Below, piece after piece: positions 42,459-49,964 of a DNA stretch of 64,000 bases. Source of the DNA: Desulfuromonas acetoxidans DSM 684 (GTDB lineage: Bacteria; Desulfobacterota; Desulfuromonadia; Desulfuromonadales; Desulfuromonadaceae); NCBI RefSeq assembly GCF_000167355.1, contig NZ_AAEW02000003.1:180142-244141 (forward strand). Direction: 5' to 3'. A model generated the notes under the pieces. The model was not told where the DNA came from and searched no databases. It was given only the letters and a program-made list of their open reading frames with translations. The first letter of the stretch is position 1. Every line of letters starts with the position of its first letter. Both the position numbers and the translations under genes were made by a program.

Positions 42459-43784
42459 ATGACACAGGCAGTCGGGACAAACAGAACTGATACAAAAAAG
42501 AATATAAGACTTTTAGAACTCACACAGAGTGTTTGCCCGGCCTGCCTGGATGTCATTGAAGCCCGCATTGTCGTCAAGGATAATGCAGTGTTCATGGAAA
42601 AAACCTGTGCACAGCACGGTCCTTACTCCACCTACCTGTGGCCGGATGAAGAACATTATCGCTGGATGAAAGACTTTAAGTTCCCGCACATCCGTCCGCA
42701 ATCTAACCTCCCGGTCCTCAACGGCTGCCCTGAAGATTGTGGCCCCTGCACAGCCCATCAACACCATCCCCGCTTGGTTGAACTGGAACTGACCCAGCGC
42801 TGCAATTTGCGTTGCCCGGTATGTTTTATGGCCGCGGACGACAATCAGACCCATGTGGAAACGGATCTCTCGCTGGCGGACATCAAGAAGCAACTGGTCA
42901 AAATCATGGACCAGTGTGGCCCGCAAACCAGCATCCAGTTGACCGGTGGCGAACCCACGGTCCGCAAAGACCTGCCGGACATCATCGCCTTGTGTCGCGA
43001 GATCGGCTTCAGTGCGATTGAGGTCAATACCAACGGCGTTGTTATCAGCCGCAATCTCAATTACCTTGAACAACTGGCGGCATCAGGTGCGACCGGGATC
43101 TATATGCAGTTTGACGGACTGGACGACGACGTTTTCAAAAAGGTCCGCGGGGCAAACCTGTTGAAAGACAAGCTTCAGGCCATTGAAAACTGTCGCCGTA
43201 TCGGCATGCAGATCGTCTTGGCCATGGCTGTTATCAGAGGAATCAACGACGAACAAATGGGCAAGGTTCTCGAATTTGGTCTGAAAAATCGAGACGTGAT
43301 TGCTGGAGTCGCTTTTCAGCCGGCATTCGGTTCAGGACGGTTCGAGATTACCGACAAAAAGCCGTTAACCATGGGCGATGCAATTTATGAACTCTCGGAG
43401 CAGAGCAATGGTCTGCTTTCTCCTTACGACTTCTGGCCGACCGGCTGCTCCCATCCTTTGTGCGATGCGACCACCTATATCCTACCGCAGCCACAGGGCT
43501 TAGTCCCAATGAGCCGCGTCATCAACGTCCAGGACTACATGGATCATTTCAACCCGGCAAGCCCACAGGGCTCAGTACTGCCGGACATTGCCGACACAAT
43601 GTACCCCGACCACGAACCGGGGCTGTCGATCTTGATCATGAACTATATGGATGCCATGAGCATGGACTTAAAACGTCTACAACAATGCAGCATGACTGTT
43701 GCCGGTAAAGATGGCAGCCAAATCCCCTTTTGTTCCTATCAATTGACAAACATTGACGGACTTAAACGTTCAGAGCTGGCATAA
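42459..43784 (+). CDS. radical SAM protein, Tes/MJ0619-like
   Basis: 441 aa. An N-terminal Cys module (CPACLDVIEARIVV... and CAQHGPYSTYLW, residues about 26-60, then CPEDCGPC) precedes the radical SAM core: CNLRCPVC holds the cluster, GGEPTVRKDLP follows and VNTNG ends the barrel's early part. GCSHPLCDA near 325-335 adds another probable cluster site. This combination is that of the MJ0619 family, whose members include the archaeal tetraether lipid synthase Tes and were once proposed to methylate a pterin. Here it stands behind a molybdoenzyme complex, so either a membrane lipid role or modification of the pterin cofactor or the enzyme is possible. GAGG precedes the ATG at 42459. Confidence 0.78.
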   Translation: MTQAVGTNRTDTKKNIRLLELTQSVCPACLDVIEARIVVKDNAVFMEKTCAQHGPYSTYLWPDEEHYRWMKDFKFPHIRPQSNLPVLNGCPEDCGPCTAHQHHPRLVELELTQRCNLRCPVCFMAADDNQTHVETDLSLADIKKQLVKIMDQCGPQTSIQLTGGEPTVRKDLPDIIALCREIGFSAIEVNTNGVVISRNLNYLEQLAASGATGIYMQFDGLDDDVFKKVRGANLLKDKLQAIENCRRIGMQIVLAMAVIRGINDEQMGKVLEFGLKNRDVIAGVAFQPAFGSGRFEITDKKPLTMGDAIYELSEQSNGLLSPYDFWPTGCSHPLCDATTYILPQPQGLVPMSRVINVQDYMDHFNPASPQGSVLPDIADTMYPDHEPGLSILIMNYMDAMSMDLKRLQQCSMTVAGKDGSQIPFCSYQLTNIDGLKRSELA

Positions 43785-44557
43785 CTCAACGATTCGACTT
43801 CCTTGCTTAGCCCAACGGGTCAATCTCTCTCACCCGTTTATTGACAGCCCACTTCTGTACCACGGATGTTCCGCAAAGTCATCGCTGTGCAAGCGGTTCA
43901 TCCCGTAAAATCACTTTACAGCCTCTCGCGTTCGGCCTCCCGTACTCACAATTTCGCTCTTCTTGCATACAAACACGGGCAAGACGATCCTTGAGAAATA
44001 ACCCTTCCCCTACGGTAGTAACAAGAGACGCTCAAAAAGAGGCCGAAGCCACGATTCGTCCTGCACATTTCTACAACTTGAACACTCGTCCCGGTTTATG
44101 TCGCCGGTTTATCCCCCTCTGCGAACCGATTGCAGCCTCAATGGCGAGCACCATTTTGCCAAAGCCCTTTGCCGACGAACCTCATTGCCCCGGCAAACTT
44201 TCCACCAACACACCATAAAACGTTTGTTATGCCAAAGAAAGATGGTAGCCCACGTGTCAGGTGCGCGTCCGACACCGGTCATGTCTCTCACTTTGAACAC
44301 AGCATGATCACAATGGGACAACTCCATCTGTTGTATCCAACGCGTTATGTTGGCTGTTTGCAGAGATGATTTCAATCTGAGCGACATCCTGAACCATTGA
44401 AACGTTGTTCAATCATATAAATAGCGATGGGGAAATGCCTGAGAAGGGAGGACTCCCTCATCCCACCTCCATCGCGTAAACCTCAAGCAGGCTGCTGATG
44501 TCAGCGATTGGCTCGTGGTTTGTGCAAAGCAGCACCCGCCTTTTTAACCTCCTGGTT

Positions 44558-44573
44558 TGTTTGTAGACAAACA
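44558..44573. promoter_or_regulatory. 16-bp palindrome TGTTTGT-AG-ACAAACA
   Basis: Perfect 7-bp arms with a 2-nt centre, 250 bp upstream of the sigma54 promoter of the second molybdoenzyme operon. An operator or activator site is likely; the TetR protein at 49965 or the sigma54 activator are candidates. The dyad differs from GTnTCA-WWW-TGAnAC. Confidence 0.4.
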
Positions 44574-44686
44574 TGCGGCCGATCATGGCCAGCAACAGCG
44601 GTACTGCACCTCTTAAGTCGCATATTTATGCCTTAAACGGGCGTTCCTAATTTGATACCACCTGGGACAAACAACTTGTCCTCTAT

Positions 44687-44797
44687 TTTCAGATACTTAG
44701 ATAGAAAAACATCCTCTTTGCACGATTAATCTATCTCAAAAAAAGAATTCAAAGAAAATCCACAAACCCATTTTTCCTTTTTTATTTCAGATACTTA
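44687..44797 (+). repeat. direct repeats TTTCAGATACTTA
   Basis: The 13-bp sequence occurs at 44687-44699 and again at 44785-44797, start-to-start 98 bp, upstream of the sigma54 promoter at 44823. Tandem sites for an activator are one reading. Confidence 0.4.
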
Positions 44798-44822
44798 CAA
44801 ATACAGAATTTTCCTCAAAGAT

Positions 44823-44838
44823 TGGCACACTCATAGCA
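44823..44838 (+). promoter_or_regulatory. sigma54 promoter of the second molybdoenzyme operon
   Basis: TGGCACA-CTCA-TAGCA: six of seven -24 bases, GG-N10-GC exact, one change in the -12 element (TAGCA for TTGCA). The predicted start near 44850 leaves a leader of about 140 nt. Confidence 0.7.
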
Positions 44839-44895
44839 ATTATCCATAGCAACAACAAAATCCATTTTATGACTTGCATGCAGTGGAAATACCTC

Positions 44896-44952
44896 ATGCA
44901 ACAAATCGAAAAGGAGGTGCAACGAAAAGATTTACGTGGATGGTTTGTTTGA
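44896..44952 (+). CDS. possible 18-aa leader peptide
   Basis: A short frame (MQQIEKEVQR... ending WFV) begins with ATG about 45 nt after the predicted sigma54 start and stops 36 nt before the molybdoenzyme ATG at 44989. It contains AAGGAGG-like sequence internally. This is placement only; nothing else supports that it is translated. Confidence 0.15.
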   Translation: MQQIEKEVQRKDLRGWFV

Positions 44953-44988
44953 ATTAACGATTAGAGAATGAAAGGATGGAACAAGACA

Positions 44989-47259
44989 ATGGCAATGAGT
45001 AAAGAATGGAAAACAGAAAATGAGGATGGTTCCGTTACAGTAAGGACTTGTGCCTGGTCACCTCCAGGAGACCACCCCGTTGGTTACGGCATGAAGCTGA
45101 CCGTCAAAGGCGATAAGCTGATTAAAGTCGAGGGTGACGAAGAACATCCCATCAGTCAAGGTCGCCTCTGTGTCCGTAACTTGACTTTGGCTGACTATGT
45201 CCACCACCCCTCCCGGATTTTGACGCCGATGAAGCGTAAGCCGGAAGATCGCGGTAAAGACAAGTGGACCAAGATCTCCTGGGACGAAGCATGGGATATT
45301 ATTGTTCCTAAGATCAAAGAATACAAAGAGAAGCATGGTGCTGAATCGATCATCGTTTTCGGTGGTACCGGTCGTCAGGCATGCCTCTACTACTACCCGC
45401 TCGGTTTTGCTTCCATCGGCACACCGAACGTATGTTACCCGCTGAGTGGCTGGTCCTGCTACGGTCCTCGTTGCTCCATCACCGACTACGTTCTGGGCGC
45501 CGGTTATCCTGAAATCGACTATGCTGGTTTCTATGAAGATCGTTACGACGATCCTCGCTTCACCATGCCTGAATTGATCGTCGAATGGGGTAAAATGGCT
45601 CTGTACTCCAACCCTGACGGTTTCTTCGGTCATGCCCTCATCGACATGATGAAGCGCGGCGCAAAAATGATTCACATCGACCCCCGTATCACCTGGTTGG
45701 GTACCCGTTGTGAAGAAGTTTGCCAACTGCGTCCTGGTACTGACTCTGCTCTGGGTCTGGGTTTCCTCAACGTTATCATCAATGAGGAACTGTACGACAA
45801 AGACTTCGTCGAAAACTGGACCTACGGTTTCGACGAGCTCAAAGAGCGCGTTCAAGAGTATCCGCCGAGCAAAGTTGCCGACATCACTTGGGTTCCGGAA
45901 GATCAAATCATCCGTTGTGCCCGCATGATGGCAACTGCCAAGCCGTGCTCAATCCAATGGGGTCTGGCAACTGACGAGAACCCCAACGGTGTTCAAATGG
46001 GTCACGCAATCCTGTCCCTTATGGCTGTTACCGGCAATCTGGACGTGCCTGGTGGTGTTACCATTGGTCCCCCGGCTGCACTGCTCGGTAAATGGCGCGT
46101 TGAAACTCGCAGCAACCTGTCAGACGAGCTGTGGGAAAAGCGTATCGGCGCTGCAGAGTGGCCTGCACTCAGTACTGCAATGGCGACCACTCACCCGGAC
46201 GAAACTCTGGACACTCTGGAAAGTGGCAAGCCCTACAAGCTGCGCATGGGTTGGTTCAATAGTAGTAACTTTATCACCCCGACCTGCTCGGCTCAGCCTG
46301 ACCGCTGGTACCATGCCCTGAAGTCTTTGGAATTCAACGTTGTTCAGGATGTCTTCATGACCCCGACCGCTATGGCGTTCGGTGATATCTTCCTGCCCGT
46401 ATCGACTTTCGCTGAGCAAGATGGCGTTGTTGTTACTCACTTCGGCCGTAATGCTGTAACCCTCGGTCCCATCAACGAGGCACTGCGCGTTGGCGATACT
46501 AAGTCCGATATCGAAGTCTGCATCGAGCTGGGTAAAAAGATGCATCCCGAAATGTGGGATTACGACGATGTGCCTGACTTCTTCACCAAGCAGCTTGAGC
46601 CTGAGCTGGGCGTTGACTTCGACGGCTTGCGTGAAATGGGTGCATTCCAACCGGACTACATCTACAAGAAATACGAAAAAGGCCTGTTGCGTGGTGATGG
46701 CGAGCCTGGCTTCAACACCGTTACCGGTATGGTTGAGCTGTCTTCCACACTGTTCGAAGCCTGGGGTGACGATGCCCTGCCGTACTTCAAAGAGCCGCCT
46801 TACAGCCCGGTCAGTACTCCGGAACTGTTCAGCGAGTATCCCCTGATCCTCACCACCGGTGCACGTAAAGTTACCTCGTTCCACTCCGAGCACCGTCAAA
46901 TCGCTGTACTGCGTGAGATCGATCCTGATCCGGAAGTAGAATTGCATCCGGACACAGCAGCCGCCCTCGGTATCAACCACGGGGATTGGGTCCTGCTGGA
47001 GAACATGTTCGGTAAAGCAAAACTCAGAGCTAAGGTGACTCCGACCATTCACCCGAAAGTTGTTCACGCAACTCACGGCTGGTGGTTCCCTGAGAAGGAC
47101 GCTGAAGAGCCGAGTCTCTATGGCGTATGGCAGTCGAACATTAATACCTTGGTTCCCCATAAGCATATCGGAAAGCTTGGTTTCGGTTGCCCCATGAAGC
47201 AGATGATTTGTAAAGCTTCACGTCTGGACAGCTTCGATAGCTACAACATCGAAGTGTAA
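44989..47259 (+). CDS. molybdopterin enzyme of the catechol-dehydroxylase/transhydroxylase type, cluster ligands lost
   Basis: 756 aa, no Tat signal. The segment TCAWSPPGDHPVGYGMKL (20-37) and LCVRN (60-64) mark the subfamily that includes the gut catechol dehydroxylases, but only C21 and C61 remain of the four cluster cysteines; D28 and Y33 stand where cysteines are expected. The metal ligand is probably the cysteine in NVCYPLSGWSCYGPR (about 150-165). VVDP-type cofactor loop HIDPRITWLG, LRPGTDSALGLG and a C-terminal dinucleotide domain are intact. ATG 44989 has AAAGGA before it; 44968 and 44995 are alternatives. Codons are T-rich (GGT, CGT), unlike the 38.6-kb paralogue, consistent with high expression. 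It is followed by a small ferredoxin-like partner and MFS transporters; an aromatic hydroxyl substrate is inferred. Confidence 0.8.
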   Translation: MAMSKEWKTENEDGSVTVRTCAWSPPGDHPVGYGMKLTVKGDKLIKVEGDEEHPISQGRLCVRNLTLADYVHHPSRILTPMKRKPEDRGKDKWTKISWDEAWDIIVPKIKEYKEKHGAESIIVFGGTGRQACLYYYPLGFASIGTPNVCYPLSGWSCYGPRCSITDYVLGAGYPEIDYAGFYEDRYDDPRFTMPELIVEWGKMALYSNPDGFFGHALIDMMKRGAKMIHIDPRITWLGTRCEEVCQLRPGTDSALGLGFLNVIINEELYDKDFVENWTYGFDELKERVQEYPPSKVADITWVPEDQIIRCARMMATAKPCSIQWGLATDENPNGVQMGHAILSLMAVTGNLDVPGGVTIGPPAALLGKWRVETRSNLSDELWEKRIGAAEWPALSTAMATTHPDETLDTLESGKPYKLRMGWFNSSNFITPTCSAQPDRWYHALKSLEFNVVQDVFMTPTAMAFGDIFLPVSTFAEQDGVVVTHFGRNAVTLGPINEALRVGDTKSDIEVCIELGKKMHPEMWDYDDVPDFFTKQLEPELGVDFDGLREMGAFQPDYIYKKYEKGLLRGDGEPGFNTVTGMVELSSTLFEAWGDDALPYFKEPPYSPVSTPELFSEYPLILTTGARKVTSFHSEHRQIAVLREIDPDPEVELHPDTAAALGINHGDWVLLENMFGKAKLRAKVTPTIHPKVVHATHGWWFPEKDAEEPSLYGVWQSNINTLVPHKHIGKLGFGCPMKQMICKASRLDSFDSYNIEV

Positions 47260-47308
47260 TCGCTGATTAAAACGTTTGGCCGAAACCAAATAGAATTGGA
47301 GGAAAAAA

Positions 47309-47656
47309 ATGTCCGAAAAAGCAACCCAAAACGGACTGTTGATTCACTATCAATGGTGTACTGGCTGCCATGCTTGTGAGGTAGCCATCAAGAAAATTTT
47401 GAACCTGCCTGTTGGTAAACACGGCATCAAACTGCTTGAGCACGGCCCCTGGGAAGTAACCCCCGGTAAATTCGAGTGGGACTACATCCCGGTACCGACT
47501 CAGCTCGTCGGTTCCAATCCTGAGTTGGAACCCGGTGAGGACATCAAGTTTGCAGTCAAGCACTGCAATGCTCAATGCATGGAGTACGGACCTCTGGAAG
47601 ACCTGGTTAAGAAAGCTGCGGAATTGGGTCCGAAAGTAGTGATCTACAACGTGTAA
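47309..47656 (+). CDS. small ferredoxin-like partner subunit
   Basis: 115 aa. C17, C20 and C23 (CTGCHACEVA) with C86 and C90 (HCNAQC) could hold one 4Fe-4S cluster; the second cluster of ordinary ferredoxins is not evident. The middle (30-80) carries no further cysteine. GGAGG lies 6 nt before the ATG, 49 nt after the molybdoenzyme. Small Fe-S partners next to the enzyme are a feature I associate with catechol-dehydroxylase loci. It is the probable electron donor of an enzyme that has itself lost the usual N-terminal cluster. Confidence 0.8.
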   Translation: MSEKATQNGLLIHYQWCTGCHACEVAIKKILNLPVGKHGIKLLEHGPWEVTPGKFEWDYIPVPTQLVGSNPELEPGEDIKFAVKHCNAQCMEYGPLEDLVKKAAELGPKVVIYNV

Positions 47657-48081
47657 ATAGAACGACACTGGCTCCCCCAACATCCGTTGGGGGAGCCAGA
47701 AAAAGAAGGTGAAACATTCGTGTCAATTAAAGTTGCGTAAATTGCTGGGTACTGATGGATCACAAACACCATGTCAGTCGGTAGGGTCAACAACAGGTGT
47801 GTGAACATTTCACCAATATATCGACAAAAGACAGGTTCAGGTTCCGGCCTTTTAGGCAAAACGTGCTTGCACTTTCTACATGTAGCCGAATCGTGAAAAT
47901 TAAATGTTCCACAGTTATCACATTTTATCGGCTTTGGTTTAGGTGGCTTACAGCCACCGCAATATGGATTACAGGTCCAGCATATAGTGTTTCTCCAACA
48001 GATTTTTTGTAAGTTATTTATAGATAAGTTTGCTACATAATTATTAGCAATATATACCAATGACTTTATGAAAAAAGTCAA
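47644..48081 (-). CDS. possible Cys-rich (zinc-ribbon) protein on the minus strand
   Basis: The leftward frame contains CWTCNPYCGGCKPPKPKP followed by KCDNCGTFNF...TCRKCKHVLP, a convincing CxxC pair set and proline-rich linker. The frame begins only with TTG at 48081, and that TTGACT with TATATA 19 nt on looks more like a promoter. An in-frame ATA at 47985 has TTGGAG before it. The frame's last codons also cross the strong hairpin at 47668-47699. So the Zn-ribbon part (about 47800-47985) may be real but its limits are unsure. Confidence 0.3.
   Translation of the reverse strand: MTFFIKSLVYIANNYVANLSINNLQKICWRNTICWTCNPYCGGCKPPKPKPIKCDNCGTFNFHDSATCRKCKHVLPKRPEPEPVFCRYIGEMFTHLLLTLPTDMVFVIHQYPAIYATLIDTNVSPSFSGSPNGCWGSQCRSIYTL
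47668..47699 (+). terminator. strong hairpin after the ferredoxin-like gene
   Basis: 14-bp perfect stem CTGGCTCCCCCAAC (47668-47681) with GTTGGGGGAGCCAG (47686-47699) and a 4-nt loop, 12 bp past the stop at 47656. There is no T-run (AAAAAG follows). It may stabilise the upstream mRNA or limit read-through into the AT-rich patch and transporter genes. Confidence 0.5.
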
Positions 48082-48100
48082 CTAGAGAAAGGAATTTATC

Positions 48101-48244
48101 ATGGCCGATGAAAAGAAAAAAGTCAAAAAGCCTCTTAATCCACTTGCTGCTAAACCTGGACAAAACTACGGAAGTACTAAGTTTAAGCCATCTAAAGAAT
48201 ACAATGGTGGCAAAATAACGTTTGAAGAAGAAAAAGAAAAATAA
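48101..48244 (+). CDS. 47-aa basic small protein
   Basis: Lys-rich protein (MADEKKKVKKPLNPLAAKPG... ending in an EEEKEK tail) with no cysteine; AAAGGA at 8 nt before the ATG at 48101. I do not recognise it. It lies in an AT-rich patch between the molybdoenzyme pair and the OFA transporter. Its good ribosome site and clean frame support expression. Function unknown. Confidence 0.5.
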   Translation: MADEKKKVKKPLNPLAAKPGQNYGSTKFKPSKEYNGGKITFEEEKEK

Positions 48245-48332
48245 AAATAGTAAAAGTAGTATAAATTATTTACTTTCCCTAGTCTGTAGACATAGTTAAA
48301 CAGACTTATTAACATAATTAAGGAGACATATT

Positions 48333-48476
48333 ATGTGCTTTAGACCTGGTGGCGTAGAAAAACCGCAAGAATGCCCGAAATGTGGAAAAAAATTGGTCGC
48401 CCTTGGCGGCGTAAAACAAAAGAAATGCCCGTTCTGCAAAACTGATCTGGAAACAGAAGCTAATAAAGAGGGGTAA
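48333..48476 (+). CDS. 47-aa zinc-ribbon small protein
   Basis: MCFRPGGVEKPQECPKCGKK...KKCPFCKTDL: two CxxC pairs (CPKC and CPFC) 17 residues apart, the rubredoxin/zinc-ribbon arrangement, with an extra Cys at position 2. AAGGAG precedes the ATG at 9 nt. It follows the basic 47-aa gene and precedes a strong terminator and the OFA transporter. A zinc-binding or rubredoxin-like helper of the molybdoenzyme is plausible; the family is not one I know. Confidence 0.6.
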   Translation: MCFRPGGVEKPQECPKCGKKLVALGGVKQKKCPFCKTDLETEANKEG

Positions 48477-48540
48477 AAGAAAAACTCACTGAGAACTTCA
48501 GTGCCAGTGTACGTTGCGACCCTGAAAAGACAGCGGTCGG

Positions 48541-48590
48541 TGCCTGCCGGGGAAAGCCTCCAGCTAACCTCCTTCCCCGGCAGGCATATT
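48541..48590 (+). terminator. intrinsic terminator before the OFA transporter
   Basis: 14-bp perfect stem TGCCTGCCGGGGAA (48541-48554) with TTCCCCGGCAGGCA (48573-48586), loop 18, followed by TATTTG. It ends the small-protein unit and implies a separate promoter, or partial read-through, for the transporter at 48622. Confidence 0.65.
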
Positions 48591-48621
48591 TGTACTACTC
48601 ACACGCGAAGGATTGAAAAAT

Positions 48622-49857
48622 ATGTCAGAACAGAACTACAATCGATGGCTGATCCTGGCTGCTGCCGTTATCATGAACCTCTGTATCGGCACACTTTACG
48701 CCTGGAGCGTCTTTGCTAAGCCTTTAGGTGCCCTGTTCACCTGGGCTCCGCCGGCACTCGCCCTGGCTTTCACCATTAACCATGGTCTCAGCCCTGTCTC
48801 CATGATTGGTGGGGGCTTTATCCAAGATAAACTCGGCTCAAAAACAACCATCGTCATCGGTGGCCTCATGTTTAGTGCCGGACTTATTCTAACCGGCTTT
48901 CTCTCTGAAGGTTCGTCGATCGGCAAGCTCTACCTGACCTACAGTACCCTGGCGGGTATCGGCGGTGGCGTAGTTTATGCCGGTACTATGGCGAACACCG
49001 TTAAGTTCTTTCCCGACAAACGTGGACTCGCTGCCGGCATCTGTGCTGCGGGTTATGGCTGTGGCGCGATGCTCATGGCCCCTATTGCCAGCGTATTGAT
49101 CATAAAATACGGCATCTTGGGCTGCTTTCAGATTCTCGGCTCAGTGTTCTTTGTTGTGATCGCGTTGGCTCTGACCGTAACCAAAAGGGCTCCGGCCAAT
49201 TACATTCCCGATGGTTGGACGCCTCCGGTAGTAACAACGACGACACCCGCCGGCGCAAACTCCAAATGGACCCAAATGATCAGCGAAGGGATCTGGTGGG
49301 TAATCATGATCATGCTGTATTGCGGTGCCATGTCAGGACTGATGGTTGTTGCACATGCCTCCCCCATCGGCCAACTGATGTTTGATCTGCCGCCGATGAA
49401 AGCGGCATTCTTCGTCAGCGTAATCACCTTAGCAAATGCCTTTGGACGGATTGGATTCGGTGCTCTTTCCGATAAAATCGGCCGTTCCAATACCATCATG
49501 CTGATGTACATTGTATCAGCTCTGTCCATGCTCAACCTGACATTTACCACCTGTGTGGCTGGCTTTGTTGCCTCAGGTATTGGCGTCGGTGCCGTTTTTG
49601 GTGGCTTCCTGTGCCTGATCCCGCCCATTATCGGCGAGCGCTATGGCATGAAAAACTTTGGTGTCAACTACGGCGTCACCTTTATCGGCTTCAGTCTGGC
49701 CGCTTTAACTGGTCCGTTACTGGCAGCGAAAATTCGTGTCGCCAGTGGTGACTACAATCAGGCTTTCTGGATTGCCCTGGGCGTCAATGTGGTCGGTCTT
49801 GTTTTTGCATTCCTTTACAGAACAATGGACAACAAAACGCAGGACAAGGTTAGATAG
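48622..49857 (+). CDS. MFS transporter, oxalate/formate antiporter (OFA) type
   Basis: 411 aa, 12 membrane helices. NRWLILAAAVIMNLCIGTLYAWSVF is the OFA-family opening helix; DKLGSKTTIVIGG is the loop 2-3 motif of the superfamily and DKIGRSNTIMLMYI its repeat. The ATG at 48622 (AAGGA upstream) is chosen over a TTG three codons earlier. Family members exchange small organic anions. Placed behind the aromatic-type molybdoenzyme, it may move the substrate in or the product out. A terminator with a T8 run follows. Confidence 0.85.
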   Translation: MSEQNYNRWLILAAAVIMNLCIGTLYAWSVFAKPLGALFTWAPPALALAFTINHGLSPVSMIGGGFIQDKLGSKTTIVIGGLMFSAGLILTGFLSEGSSIGKLYLTYSTLAGIGGGVVYAGTMANTVKFFPDKRGLAAGICAAGYGCGAMLMAPIASVLIIKYGILGCFQILGSVFFVVIALALTVTKRAPANYIPDGWTPPVVTTTTPAGANSKWTQMISEGIWWVIMIMLYCGAMSGLMVVAHASPIGQLMFDLPPMKAAFFVSVITLANAFGRIGFGALSDKIGRSNTIMLMYIVSALSMLNLTFTTCVAGFVASGIGVGAVFGGFLCLIPPIIGERYGMKNFGVNYGVTFIGFSLAALTGPLLAAKIRVASGDYNQAFWIALGVNVVGLVFAFLYRTMDNKTQDKVR

Positions 49858-49868
49858 GTAAGGATTTG

Positions 49869-49914
49869 ACGGGATCTGCGCCCATCTCAGGTGAGGTCCC
49901 GTTCTGTTTTTTTT
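49869..49914 (+). terminator. intrinsic terminator of the OFA transporter gene
   Basis: ACGGGA (49869-49874) pairs with TCCCGT (49897-49902), a CTCA/TGAG pair lies inside, and a run of eight T follows at 49907-49914, 12 bp after the stop. Orientation suits the transporter gene. Confidence 0.7.
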
Positions 49915-49946
49915 GCCGGTACCCACGATACCGATAGGGTACCGGC
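49915..49946. promoter_or_regulatory. probable TetR operator (GCCGGTACCC / GGGTACCGGC)
   Basis: 10-bp perfect inverted arms at 49915-49924 and 49937-49946, 12-nt centre, ending 18 bp before the TetR gene at 49965. TetR proteins typically bind such dyads to repress themselves and a neighbour. It could also be a second terminator, but no T-run follows. Confidence 0.5.
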
Positions 49947-49964
49947 AGAAAGGCCTAGAACTTC

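Larger units (their letters stand above)
43785..44988. other. 1.2-kb intergenic region with regulatory elements
   Basis: No gene I can support. A 125-codon plus frame (43841-44218) and a 92-codon minus frame (44109-44387) lack motifs, ribosome sites and a protein-like composition; they may be decayed remnants. From 44,400 onward the region becomes AT-rich and carries nested dyads (GCGATGG/CCATCGC at 44424-44475), the palindrome at 44558, two 13-bp direct repeats, a sigma54 promoter at 44823 and an 18-codon frame at 44896-44952 that may be a leader peptide. Confidence 0.55.

Noticed and set aside
43841..44387. Plus and minus frames of 125 and 92 codons
   Set aside because: Unprotein-like composition, no ribosome sites, overlapping one another; at most decayed remnants.
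44896..44952. Regulatory leader peptide before the second molybdoenzyme
   Set aside because: Only position supports it; no biased codons, terminator or alternative hairpin that would make an attenuator.
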